Shown piece after piece: positions 1-6,318 of a DNA stretch of 6,721 bases. Below the pieces are notes generated by a model, which saw only the letters and a list, made by a program, of their open reading frames with translations, was not told the origin of the DNA and did no database searches. Both the position numbers and the translations under genes were made by a program. The stretch spans positions 1 through 6,721 of the forward strand of contig PAFP01000033.1 in assembly GCA_002704185.1 (NCBI GenBank), given 5' to 3'. Each line of letters begins with the position of its first letter. Positions within the stretch are counted from its first letter, which is position 1. This stretch comes from Candidatus Pelagibacter sp. (lineage in GTDB: Bacteria; Pseudomonadota; Alphaproteobacteria; Pelagibacterales; Pelagibacteraceae).

Positions 1-216
1 AAAAAACATAATGAAGGTAAAGGAGCCAAGTTTACAAGAGGGTCTTTTTGGCAATTAGCTTATTTTAAAAAATATTTAAATAGATCTGAGGCTATGAGAG
101 AAGAAGCAAATTTAAAAAAAAACCATAGGTTAAGAAAAAAAATTAAATTAAATTTTATTTATTCAATCCAATCTGGGTATGGTAACCCTTTAGATTTCAA
201 GAACTTAACATTATAA
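1..216 (+). CDS. 3' end of an unidentified gene (5' part outside window)
   Basis: The frame starting at base 1 stays open for 71 codons and ends at TAA 214-216. That is long for an open frame in such AT-rich DNA. The visible part begins KKHNEGKGAKFTRGSFWQLA, then becomes strongly Lys/Arg/Glu rich (about residues 30-50). I do not recognise the family. The H-x-E-G-K stretch followed by aromatic residues faintly recalls the C-terminal part of family 2 glycosyltransferases, but this is too weak to assign. The last 58 bp run antisense into the conserved C-terminus of the cysteine synthase gene, so the final 19 or so residues are probably a tail gained by loss of an earlier stop. No start is visible, as the gene enters from the left. 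Confidence 0.45.
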   Translation, partial: KKHNEGKGAKFTRGSFWQLAYFKKYLNRSEAMREEANLKKNHRLRKKIKLNFIYSIQSGYGNPLDFKNLTL

Positions 217-1151
217 AGTTTGCTAGAATATCGTGTACCTACATCACATAATATTGTAACAATATTTTTACCTTTACCAATTTTTTTTGCTAATTTGATT
301 GCACCTGCTACATTTACTCCAGATGATGAACCTAAGCACAATCCTTCTTCTTTTAATAAATCAAATGTGATTTTTAACGACTCTTTATCACTAATTTGAA
401 AAGCATCATCAATCTTTGCCATTTTGAAGTTTTCCGAAATTCTTGAAGCACCTATTCCTTCAGTTATAGAACTACCGTAACTCTCAAGTTTTCCATTCTT
501 TATATAATTACATAATGATGAACCATCAGGATCACTTAAAAATATTTTAATATTTTTATTTTTTTCTTTTAATCCAATACTGACACCTGCAATTGTTCCA
601 CCAGTTCCAGATGAGCATGTAAATGCATCAATTTTTCCATTCAATTGACCGTATATTTCTTGAGCTGTAGTCTCAATATGAGCTTGTGCATTTATAGTAT
701 TATCAAATTGGTTAGCCCAACACACCTTAAATTTATTTTTTTTTGCGAGATCTAATGCGACTTCCTTCGAATATTTAACATAATTTTTCGGATTTGCGTA
801 AGGTACAGGATCTACTTCTATCAGTTTAGCACCTAAATTTATTAATGCATCTTTTTTCTCTTGTGATTGATTTTTATTGATTACTATTATCGTTTTAATT
901 CCATAATAATTTGCTATCATCGTAATCCCAATTCCTGTATTTCCAGCTGTTCCTTCTACAATTGTACCACCTTGCTCTAATTTATTATTATTTAAAGCCT
1001 CTTTTATTATACTTAATGCGGCTCGATCTTTTATAGATAAGCCGGGATTTAAAAATTCAGCTTTACCAAAAATGTTACATCCTGTTAATTCGGAGGCTTT
1101 TTTAAGTTTAATTATAGGAGTGTTTCCGATTAAATCTACTATAGATTTCAT
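159..1151 (-). CDS. cysK: Cysteine synthase (O-acetylserine sulfhydrylase), alphaproteobacterial CysK type
   Basis: PLP enzyme, 330 aa, a normal full length. It makes L-cysteine from O-acetylserine and sulfide in the cytoplasm. Seen in the sequence: N-terminal LIGNTP (7-12); the PLP Schiff-base lysine K41 in NPGLSIKDR; substrate loop EGTAGNTG (66-73), where most CysK proteins have TSGNTG; phosphate-binding loop SSGTGGT (180-186); GSSSG (274-278) near the PLP pyridine; and C-terminal GLPYPDW. EGTAGNTG, ANQFDN (146-151) and CDVGTRY (302-308) resemble the long CysK variant common in alphaproteobacteria. The alternative, cystathionine beta-synthase, is less likely because there is no heme or CBS domain. 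The ATG shares ATGA with the stop of the upstream Cfa-like gene, and there is no Shine-Dalgarno before it, so translation is probably coupled. It is the last gene of a five-gene operon, and its 3' end overlaps a convergent frame on the other strand by 58 bp. Confidence 0.93.
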   Translation of the reverse strand: MKSIVDLIGNTPIIKLKKASELTGCNIFGKAEFLNPGLSIKDRAALSIIKEALNNNKLEQGGTIVEGTAGNTGIGITMIANYYGIKTIIVINKNQSQEKKDALINLGAKLIEVDPVPYANPKNYVKYSKEVALDLAKKNKFKVCWANQFDNTINAQAHIETTAQEIYGQLNGKIDAFTCSSGTGGTIAGVSIGLKEKNKNIKIFLSDPDGSSLCNYIKNGKLESYGSSITEGIGASRISENFKMAKIDDAFQISDKESLKITFDLLKEEGLCLGSSSGVNVAGAIKLAKKIGKGKNIVTILCDVGTRYSSKLYNVKFLKSKGLPYPDWIE

Positions 1152-2308
1152 TTAATTTTTTTTATAAAAAATTGACTTACATTTGTTCTAGATAATGAAA
1201 AACCAGTTTCACAATAATCAAGATAATAATTCCATAATCTTTTAAATTTATCATCAAATTTATTATTTTTAATTCTATCCCAATTTTTGTTAAAGTTTTT
1301 TTTCCAGGACATTAGAGTTTTAGAATAATCCTTACCAAATGATGTAGAATTCATTAATGTAAAATCATTTTTTTTAAACAAATGAAATAATATTTGCTTA
1401 GTAGGCAACATTCCACCTGGAAAAATATATTTTTGTATAAAGTCCACATTGCCTAAGTATTTTGTAAAATATTTTTCGTCGATGGTGATTATTTGTAAAC
1501 ACGCCTCACCATTTATATTCAAAATAGAATTTAGTTTTTCAAAAAACATATTCCAATATCTTTTTCCTACAGCCTCAAACATTTCAATGGAAACTACCTT
1601 ATCATATTTCTTGTGAATATTTCTATAATCTTTTAAATAAATTTTAGAATTTAAAATATTATTTTGATCATTTATAAAATCATATTGCTGCTTGCTTATT
1701 GTAATTCCATCAATTTCACAGGATTTGTTTCCCGCATAATTTAAAAAACCACCCCAACCAGATCCAATTTCACAAACCTTGTGTTGTTTGTTAAGATTAA
1801 TTCCTTCGCAAATATTTTTGTATTTATTTAGTTGTGCCTCTGTTAAATTACAGTTTGCTTTAAATATACCAGATGAATAAGTCATGGTACTATCAAGCCA
1901 ATATTTATAAAAGTCATTACCCAAATCGTAATGGTATTTGATGTTTTCTTTTGCTTGCTTTATTGAGTTTTTTTTGAAAAAAAAATATATTTTCTCTTTA
2001 ATTTTATTAAAAAAAGAAGGTTTCCACTCTTTCTTATTAATATCTTGATTAATTAATAAAATTTTTAGTAAGTTATTTAAGTTTTTTGTTTCCCATTTTC
2101 TATCAATATAACCCTCTGCAAATCCCAAGTCTCCTCTTAACATAAAATCCTTGATTACACTTAAGTCGTTTATAAAAATATTAGATTTTAGACCGTCTTT
2201 TGCTCCTATAAATTTTTTTTGATATAAATTTTTAATATTTAATTGTATTGTTCCCCATCTTAATTTATCTAATTCTTTTTTAAAAAAATTTTCTATTATT
2301 TTATTCAT
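1148..2308 (-). CDS. cfa: Cyclopropane-fatty-acid-synthase-like SAM-dependent methyltransferase
   Basis: Cfa-family (COG2230-type) methyltransferase that acts on double bonds of membrane phospholipid acyl chains, using SAM. I chose the ATG at 2308, giving 386 aa. The open frame extends to an ATG at 2359, but that adds a 17-residue hydrophobic stretch lying inside the upstream gene. Starting at 2308 gives an 8-nt overlap (ATGAATAA) with its stop. Motifs: KYHYDLGNDFY (124-134), SAM motif I CEIGSGWGG (179-187), EMFEAVG (242-248), FIQKYIFPGGMLPT (290-303) and FGKDYSKTLMSW (324-335). Residues 1-115 form the usual N-terminal domain. By motif alignment to E. coli Cfa, E239 and Y317 are kept (E245, Y328), but C139 is S146 and H266 is Q272. 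The YSS and LQIITI variants occur in a Cfa-like subfamily found beside FAD oxidoreductase and DUF1365 genes. It may therefore methylate rather than cyclopropanate; the exact product is unknown. Confidence 0.85.
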   Translation of the reverse strand: MNKIIENFFKKELDKLRWGTIQLNIKNLYQKKFIGAKDGLKSNIFINDLSVIKDFMLRGDLGFAEGYIDRKWETKNLNNLLKILLINQDINKKEWKPSFFNKIKEKIYFFFKKNSIKQAKENIKYHYDLGNDFYKYWLDSTMTYSSGIFKANCNLTEAQLNKYKNICEGINLNKQHKVCEIGSGWGGFLNYAGNKSCEIDGITISKQQYDFINDQNNILNSKIYLKDYRNIHKKYDKVVSIEMFEAVGKRYWNMFFEKLNSILNINGEACLQIITIDEKYFTKYLGNVDFIQKYIFPGGMLPTKQILFHLFKKNDFTLMNSTSFGKDYSKTLMSWKKNFNKNWDRIKNNKFDDKFKRLWNYYLDYCETGFSLSRTNVSQFFIKKIK

Positions 2309-3053
2309 GAAAACTAAGAGTATTATATAATTTGTTTTTTTTGAAATAAAATTTTGCATTTTTAGTAAAATTTTTTATAGCTTGAAAGTGTATCATGATT
2401 ATAATTTTTTGAGCATAAAATAACCTTTTTATACCTAGAAATATTAAATTTCTATTAGTGAACAAATAATTTTTTGTTATAAGTCCAGTTTTTAACAATG
2501 ATTTATTATTTTCTGTATCTATATAAATTTTGAAAGATTTTTTGCGTAAAATAATATTAAAAAAATATTTCATATCCATAGTTAAAAAAGGTGAAACATA
2601 AAATTGCTTTTTTATTGTATGCTTTGTCTTATTAAATTTTATTTTTTTATAATATGTATGTTGTTCATGATGTGTATTTTTTACTTCATACACAATGTAT
2701 TTAATTTTTTTATTTTTAAAGCAAAAATATATTGATATGGGATTAAATATATAGCCTAAAAATCTAGGAGAGGCCAATAGGTATATATCTAATATGTTAT
2801 TATCATTAAATTTTTTTTTAATTTGGCGTGAAATAAAATTATATAGATTAAAACCTGGTTTTCTAGGACCGTGATCTTTTTCATAAAAGCTAAAAAGATT
2901 TAGTTTGTTTACAGAGAATAAATAAGGTTTGTGCTTTGTTTTTACGATATTTTTAATATCTAAAAATAAACTTAAAATATTATATGAAAAAAAATTTTTG
3001 AATGGCTTTTGCCTATTATGAAATATGTAAGTATCGCAAACTTTATTATTCAT
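2301..3053 (-). CDS. DUF1365 family protein, probable partner in fatty-acid modification
   Basis: 250 aa, about the usual DUF1365 (COG3496) length. The family signature is clear: HGPRKPG (61-67), SPRFLGYIFNPISIYFCF (95-112), YEVKNTHHEQHTYY (122-135), YVSPFLTMDMKYFF (152-165), and a C-terminal IHFQAIKNFTKNAKFYFKK segment typical of the family. The biochemical activity of DUF1365 is not settled. Its genes sit almost always next to an FAD oxidoreductase and a Cfa-like methyltransferase, as here, and members of this group take part in making modified fatty acids in the singlet-oxygen response of Rhodobacter. The protein is very Lys/Asn/Phe rich, following the genome's AT bias. I see no signal peptide and no convincing transmembrane helix. 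The ATG overlaps the upstream stop as ATGA and has no Shine-Dalgarno; the 3' end overlaps the Cfa-like start by 8 nt. Confidence 0.88.
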   Translation of the reverse strand: MNNKVCDTYIFHNRQKPFKNFFSYNILSLFLDIKNIVKTKHKPYLFSVNKLNLFSFYEKDHGPRKPGFNLYNFISRQIKKKFNDNNILDIYLLASPRFLGYIFNPISIYFCFKNKKIKYIVYEVKNTHHEQHTYYKKIKFNKTKHTIKKQFYVSPFLTMDMKYFFNIILRKKSFKIYIDTENNKSLLKTGLITKNYLFTNRNLIFLGIKRLFYAQKIIIMIHFQAIKNFTKNAKFYFKKNKLYNTLSFHE

Positions 3054-4270
3054 AATATTTTTTTTAATATATTTATTGCTGAATTTACACCATCTTCATG
3101 AAATCCATATCCGAGCCAAGCACCCGCAAAAAATATATTGTTTTCTCCTGAGGTTATATCGTTTTGTTTTTTTACATAATCTTTATTATATTTAAATACA
3201 GGATGATCATAATAAATAGTTTTTATAATTTTTTGTTTATCGATGTTTTCAGTATTTAAAGTTACAAATATATTTTTCTCTATTTTTAGGTTTTGTAATA
3301 AGTTCATCCAATAAGTTAATATTAGATTTTCTGAGTCATAATAAAAATTCCATGAACACCAGTTTGATTTTTTTCTTGGCATTATTTTATCATCGTGATG
3401 CACAATGACTTTATTTCTTGTGTAATCAACCATATCAAGGAGCTTTTTTTGATTTACAGTCTTATTTTGAAGTATTTTATTAATTTGGTTTGTGTGATTG
3501 CAAAGAATTAATAAATCATATGAGTATTCCATGTTATTTTGACATCTAACTTTTTTATGTTTTTGATCTATTGAAACAACCTCGCTATTTGTAACATAAT
3601 TATCAATTCCTACTGTTTTTGATATATTCTTTACATAATTTGCACTTCCATTGGAAACTGTCATCCATTGAGGTCTCTTTTTTAAAATATTTGCCAAGCC
3701 ATGGTTTTCAAAAAAATTTAAAATAAATTGCGTTTGATAATTTTTTATATCTTTTATATTTGATGACCAAATAGAGCTACACATTGGATAAAAATAAAGA
3801 TTTATAAATTCATTATTAAAATTATTTTTTGACAAAAATTCAGAAATTTTGATTTGATAATTAAATTTGTTTTTTCTATTGATTATGTAGCTAAATTTAA
3901 ATATTCCATAAATTATTTTCCAATATCTGATTGTAAACAGATTTCTTAAATCTAATAATGTTTTTATATTTTTGCCTGACCACTCATAATTCAAATTTTT
4001 ATTGTAAACTGAGAAAGACATATTACTTTTTTCATATTTAACCTTGTTATCAATTAATAGTTTTAAAAAATTTGGATAATTAATGTCATTAAAAACAATA
4101 AAGCCGCTATCAAAATACTGGGTATTATTGTTTTCTATTATTTTATGAGTATGTGCATGTCCACCCAGATAATCATTTTTTTCTAAAACAGTTATTTTAA
4201 ATTTATTTCTTAAATAATATGATATACTCATACCGCTAACACCAGCACCAACTATTAATACTTTTTTCAT
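3050..4270 (-). CDS. FAD-dependent amine-oxidase-like oxidoreductase (COG2907-type)
   Basis: 406-aa flavoprotein of the amine oxidase / phytoene desaturase fold. The N-terminal dinucleotide-binding motif GAGVSG (8-13) ends in an acidic residue after strand 2 (VLEK, 28-31), followed by YLGGHAHTH (34-42). Further conserved stretches are DSGFIVFND (54-62), YPMCSSIWSS (161-170), RPQWMTVSNGSANYV (199-213), SNWCSWNF (302-309), LTYWMN (318-323), and the C-terminal FAD-contacting FFAGAWLGYGFHEDGVNSA (380-398). The last motif is diagnostic of the COG2907-like group encoded with DUF1365 and Cfa-like genes. Likely role: oxidation, desaturation or reduction of a phospholipid acyl chain, working with the two downstream products. 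Related bacterial pathways have a desaturase (UfaD) and an oxygen-inserting protein (UfaO) acting after methylation, but I cannot say which, if either, this one matches. Substrate unknown. Start and stop both form ATGA overlaps with neighbours. Confidence 0.87.
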   Translation of the reverse strand: MKKVLIVGAGVSGMSISYYLRNKFKITVLEKNDYLGGHAHTHKIIENNNTQYFDSGFIVFNDINYPNFLKLLIDNKVKYEKSNMSFSVYNKNLNYEWSGKNIKTLLDLRNLFTIRYWKIIYGIFKFSYIINRKNKFNYQIKISEFLSKNNFNNEFINLYFYPMCSSIWSSNIKDIKNYQTQFILNFFENHGLANILKKRPQWMTVSNGSANYVKNISKTVGIDNYVTNSEVVSIDQKHKKVRCQNNMEYSYDLLILCNHTNQINKILQNKTVNQKKLLDMVDYTRNKVIVHHDDKIMPRKKSNWCSWNFYYDSENLILTYWMNLLQNLKIEKNIFVTLNTENIDKQKIIKTIYYDHPVFKYNKDYVKKQNDITSGENNIFFAGAWLGYGFHEDGVNSAINILKKIL

Positions 4271-5679
4271 TTTGATTTTAGCTCTTTAAAAGCAATTAAG
4301 GCCTTATCCCTAGCCATTTTATGATCTACAATTGGTTTATAATAATCTCTTTCAATATCAAAATTAATTTTTTTTGCTGTGTCTGCATCTAATTCCCAAG
4401 GTTTATGTATATATTTTTTAGGAACCGATTTAAGAGATGGTATCCATTTTTTTATGTATTCTCCTTCGCTGTCAAATTTCTCACCCTGTAATATAGGATT
4501 AAAAATCCTAAAGTAAGGGGCTGCATCAGCTCCGCACCCAGCAACCCATTGCCATCCAGAAACATTATTTGCTACATTAAAATCAAGTAATGAATCTCTG
4601 AAAAAATTTTCACCTTCTTTCCAATGTATTCTTAAATGTTTTACTAAAAATGATGCAGTTATCATTCTGATACGATTATGCATCCATCCTGTTTCATTTA
4701 ATTCTGTGATGCCTGCGTCCACTATTGGGTAACCTGTTTGTGCATTTTTCCATTTTTTAAGATTATCTTTGTTATTGCTCCAATTAAAGTTATCAAATTG
4801 TTTTCTTAAATTTGAATTCTCGATTTTTGGAAAGTGATTCAATAAATGATGTGAAAATTCTCTCCATCCTATTTCATTAATGTATTTTCTATGATTGATA
4901 TTTTTGTTATTAATTTTTTTAAAATAAGAATATATCATTTCAGCAGTAATCTCTCCAAATGATAAATAAGGTGACAATTTTGATGTCCCATCAATTGATG
5001 GTATATCTCTATTGTGAGCGTATTTTTTAATTCTATCTGAAAAAAAATCCTGAATTAATTTTAAGGCCTCATCTTCACCGGGTTTCCAATATTTTTCAAA
5101 TTTATCAAACCATTTTTTTTTGGGTAATATATTTTCCTCAATAATGTTTTGATTTTTGTTATTTACTTGAATTTTTTGATTTATTTTCTTTTTTGTAAAA
5201 TTTTTTATAATATTATTATTCAGATAATATATTTCAGCATTTTTCCAAAATGGAGTATAAACTTGAAACGGAGTACCATCTTTCTTTTTAATAGAAAATG
5301 GATTTTGTAACAAATTAGAATTTCCAATATGAATTTTAACATTTTTTAAATTTTTTTTTAATTTTTCTTCTAAATTTATTTCATTTGGTTCAAAAATTCT
5401 ATTAAAGTATACATTTTTAATTTTATTTGAAATAACATATTTATTTAGTATTTCAAATTCGTCTCCAATCAAAATATCTAAATCTATTTTTAAAAGTTTT
5501 AAATTTTTTTCGAATTCAAGAAGTGTTTTTGACAACCACCATCTTTGAGCAGTTTTATTTGTAAACTTTTTTTTATTATATATAAATAAAGCTTTATTTT
5601 TCTCTATGGACTTGAGGATTTCGTTTAAAGCAATATTGTCTGTAACTCTAAAATCTAATCTAACCCAATATAAATTCAT
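4267..5679 (-). CDS. phrB: Deoxyribodipyrimidine photolyase (class I CPD photolyase)
   Basis: 470 aa, the standard length. Uses blue light and reduced FAD to split cyclobutane pyrimidine dimers in DNA. The N-terminal Rossmann-like antenna domain begins LYWVRLDFRVTDNIAL (3-18). FAD-domain motifs: GTSKLSPYLSFG (231-242), GWREF (271-275), TGYPIVDAG (315-323), TGWMHNRIRMITASF (330-344) and WQWVAGCGADAAPYFRIFNP (376-395). Aligned with E. coli PhrB, the electron-transfer Trp triad W306/W359/W382 is kept (W310, W353, W376), as is the Asn facing flavin N5 (N378, here N372). CPD-contact residues E274, W277, N341, R342, M345 and W384 are also kept (E269, W272, N335, R336, M339, W378). This argues for an active CPD repair enzyme rather than a cryptochrome or (6-4) photolyase. 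Residues 151-215 form a Lys/Asn-rich linker. The ATG is preceded by a good AAAGGA site, the only one in the operon. First gene of the five. Confidence 0.96.
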   Translation of the reverse strand: MNLYWVRLDFRVTDNIALNEILKSIEKNKALFIYNKKKFTNKTAQRWWLSKTLLEFEKNLKLLKIDLDILIGDEFEILNKYVISNKIKNVYFNRIFEPNEINLEEKLKKNLKNVKIHIGNSNLLQNPFSIKKKDGTPFQVYTPFWKNAEIYYLNNNIIKNFTKKKINQKIQVNNKNQNIIEENILPKKKWFDKFEKYWKPGEDEALKLIQDFFSDRIKKYAHNRDIPSIDGTSKLSPYLSFGEITAEMIYSYFKKINNKNINHRKYINEIGWREFSHHLLNHFPKIENSNLRKQFDNFNWSNNKDNLKKWKNAQTGYPIVDAGITELNETGWMHNRIRMITASFLVKHLRIHWKEGENFFRDSLLDFNVANNVSGWQWVAGCGADAAPYFRIFNPILQGEKFDSEGEYIKKWIPSLKSVPKKYIHKPWELDADTAKKINFDIERDYYKPIVDHKMARDKALIAFKELKSK

Positions 5680-5684
5680 GAAAA

Positions 5685-5690
5685 TCCTTT
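5685..5690 (-). promoter_or_regulatory. Shine-Dalgarno of the photolyase gene
   Basis: AAAGGA on the minus strand, 5 nt before the ATG at 5679. It confirms that start, and it is the only strong ribosome-binding site in the operon. The other four genes begin inside, or overlapping, the end of the preceding gene with no purine-rich site at normal spacing. Confidence 0.75.
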
Positions 5691-5765
5691 AAAATTAATT
5701 ACTATTTTTTGAGTAAAATCAATATAAATAAAATATAAAATTATCTATTTTGTCGCTTTTTTTTC
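5691..5765. promoter_or_regulatory. Divergent control region between the photolyase operon and the XRE gene
   Basis: Very AT-rich stretch between two divergent starts; the promoter of the five-gene operon must lie here or just inside the XRE leader. On the minus strand I see TTGATT (5717-5722) and several TATATT-like hexamers, but no pair with both good sequence and 16-18 bp spacing, so I do not name a -35/-10 pair. AATATAAA occurs twice (5721-5728 and 5732-5739), 11 bp apart, about one helical turn. It could be an operator or simple AT-rich chance. No clear sigmaE/ChrR-type TGATC element is visible. Confidence 0.35.
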
Positions 5766-5795
5766 TTGCCATATTTCTTAAAAAGAGGTTAATAC
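5766..5795 (+). promoter_or_regulatory. Candidate promoter of the XRE regulator
   Basis: TTGCCA (5766-5771), an 18-bp spacer, then TAATAC (5790-5795). Transcription would start near 5802, about 11 nt before the TTG at 5813. Because the element lies inside the longest open frame for the regulator, it argues against the upstream TTG at 5750 as start. It is a reading-by-eye match only, in DNA where such matches are common. Confidence 0.4.
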
Positions 5796-5812
5796 GACTT
5801 GGGCAGGTAAAT

Positions 5813-6190
5813 TTGAGCACGCAATTAAATCAACATTTAGGTAAAAAGCTTAGATTAAGGAGAACATCTTTAGGATTAACACAAACTCAGGTAGCTAAGG
5901 CAATAAACGTAACATTTCAACAAATCCAAAAATACGAAAAAGGTACAAATGGTGTAAGTTCAGCTCGATTATTACAGCTGGCTAATTTTTTAAAAGTTCC
6001 TATAAAATACTTTTTTGAAGACTATCAGGATTTTCAAGCACATAATCAACAAGTACATAATCAAAAAGATACAGCACAGAGCTTAAATTACACATTTTTG
6101 TTAAGGTTATTTAGCGGTCTTGACTTAGCTGAAAAAGAGAAAATATACGATGTCCTTAAAAACAATAAGGATGTTAAAAAAGCTGTTTGA
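5813..6190 (+). CDS. Small XRE/Cro-C1-type HTH transcriptional regulator
   Basis: 125 aa from the TTG at 5813. The open frame reaches a TTG at 5750, but there is no ATG upstream, no Shine-Dalgarno at 5750, and family similarity begins near GKKLRLRR. The 5813 start has a weak GCAGG site (5803-5807). The HTH_XRE domain covers about residues 8-64: LTQTQVAKAINVTFQQIQKYEKG (helices 2-3, 22-44), with LLQLANFLKVPIKYFF after it. The FQQIQKYEKG form is typical of alphaproteobacterial XRE proteins that have one HTH and a short C-terminal tail. Residues about 71-88 are Gln/Asn/His rich with an HNQQVHNQ repeat, then a short helical tail (about 91-125). It binds DNA, probably as a dimer; its targets are unknown. 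It is divergent from the photolyase operon, so it might control it and itself, but nothing in the sequence proves this. Its stop lies 2 bp from the tRNA-Asn 3' end. Confidence 0.85.
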   Translation: MSTQLNQHLGKKLRLRRTSLGLTQTQVAKAINVTFQQIQKYEKGTNGVSSARLLQLANFLKVPIKYFFEDYQDFQAHNQQVHNQKDTAQSLNYTFLLRLFSGLDLAEKEKIYDVLKNNKDVKKAV

Positions 6191-6192
6191 AA

Positions 6193-6268
6193 TGGCTCCC
6201 CGGGCCGGACTCGAACCAGCGACAAAGCGGTTAACAGCCGCTTGCTCTACCAACTGAGCTACCGGGGA
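6193..6268 (-). tRNA. tRNA-Asn (GTT)
   Basis: 76 nt including an encoded CCA. The acceptor arm TCCCCGG pairs perfectly with CCGGGGA, followed by discriminator G and CCA. The D arm contains AGCTCAGTTGGTAGAGC, and the T arm carries GGTTCGAGTCC. Anticodon GTT (complement of 6233-6235) sits in the loop CTGTTAA, which gives Asn. The 3' end is 2 bp from the stop of the convergent XRE gene. No hairpin-plus-T-tract terminator is visible downstream; only a T6 run lies beyond the 3' end, inside the XRE coding sequence. Confidence 0.97.
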
Positions 6269-6318
6269 ATTATCATAAGAATACAAAATTTAATTTATAA
6301 AACAATAGATATTTTTCT

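Noticed and set aside
2309..2359. Upstream ATG at 2359 as the start of the Cfa-like protein (403 aa)
   Set aside because: It would add 17 residues without family similarity lying inside the DUF1365 gene. The ATG at 2308 matches the overlap style of the other junctions.
4267..5679. Photolyase homolog acting as a cryptochrome photoreceptor or (6-4) photolyase
   Set aside because: All CPD-contact residues, the Trp triad and the N5-facing Asn that I could align to E. coli PhrB are present, so a CPD repair enzyme is the simpler reading.
5694..5722. TTGATT/ATTAAT (minus strand) as the photolyase operon promoter, or as a sigmaE/ChrR-type TGATC element
   Set aside because: The -10 is poor and the start of transcription would fall on the ribosome-binding site. 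The TGATTT lacks the CC of the sigmaE consensus as I know it.
6153..6171. Hairpin TCCTTA-7 nt-TAAGGA at the end of the XRE gene as a terminator for XRE or for tRNA-Asn
   Set aside because: The stem is only 6 bp and A/T-rich, no T-run follows it on either strand, and it lies within codons of the XRE tail.
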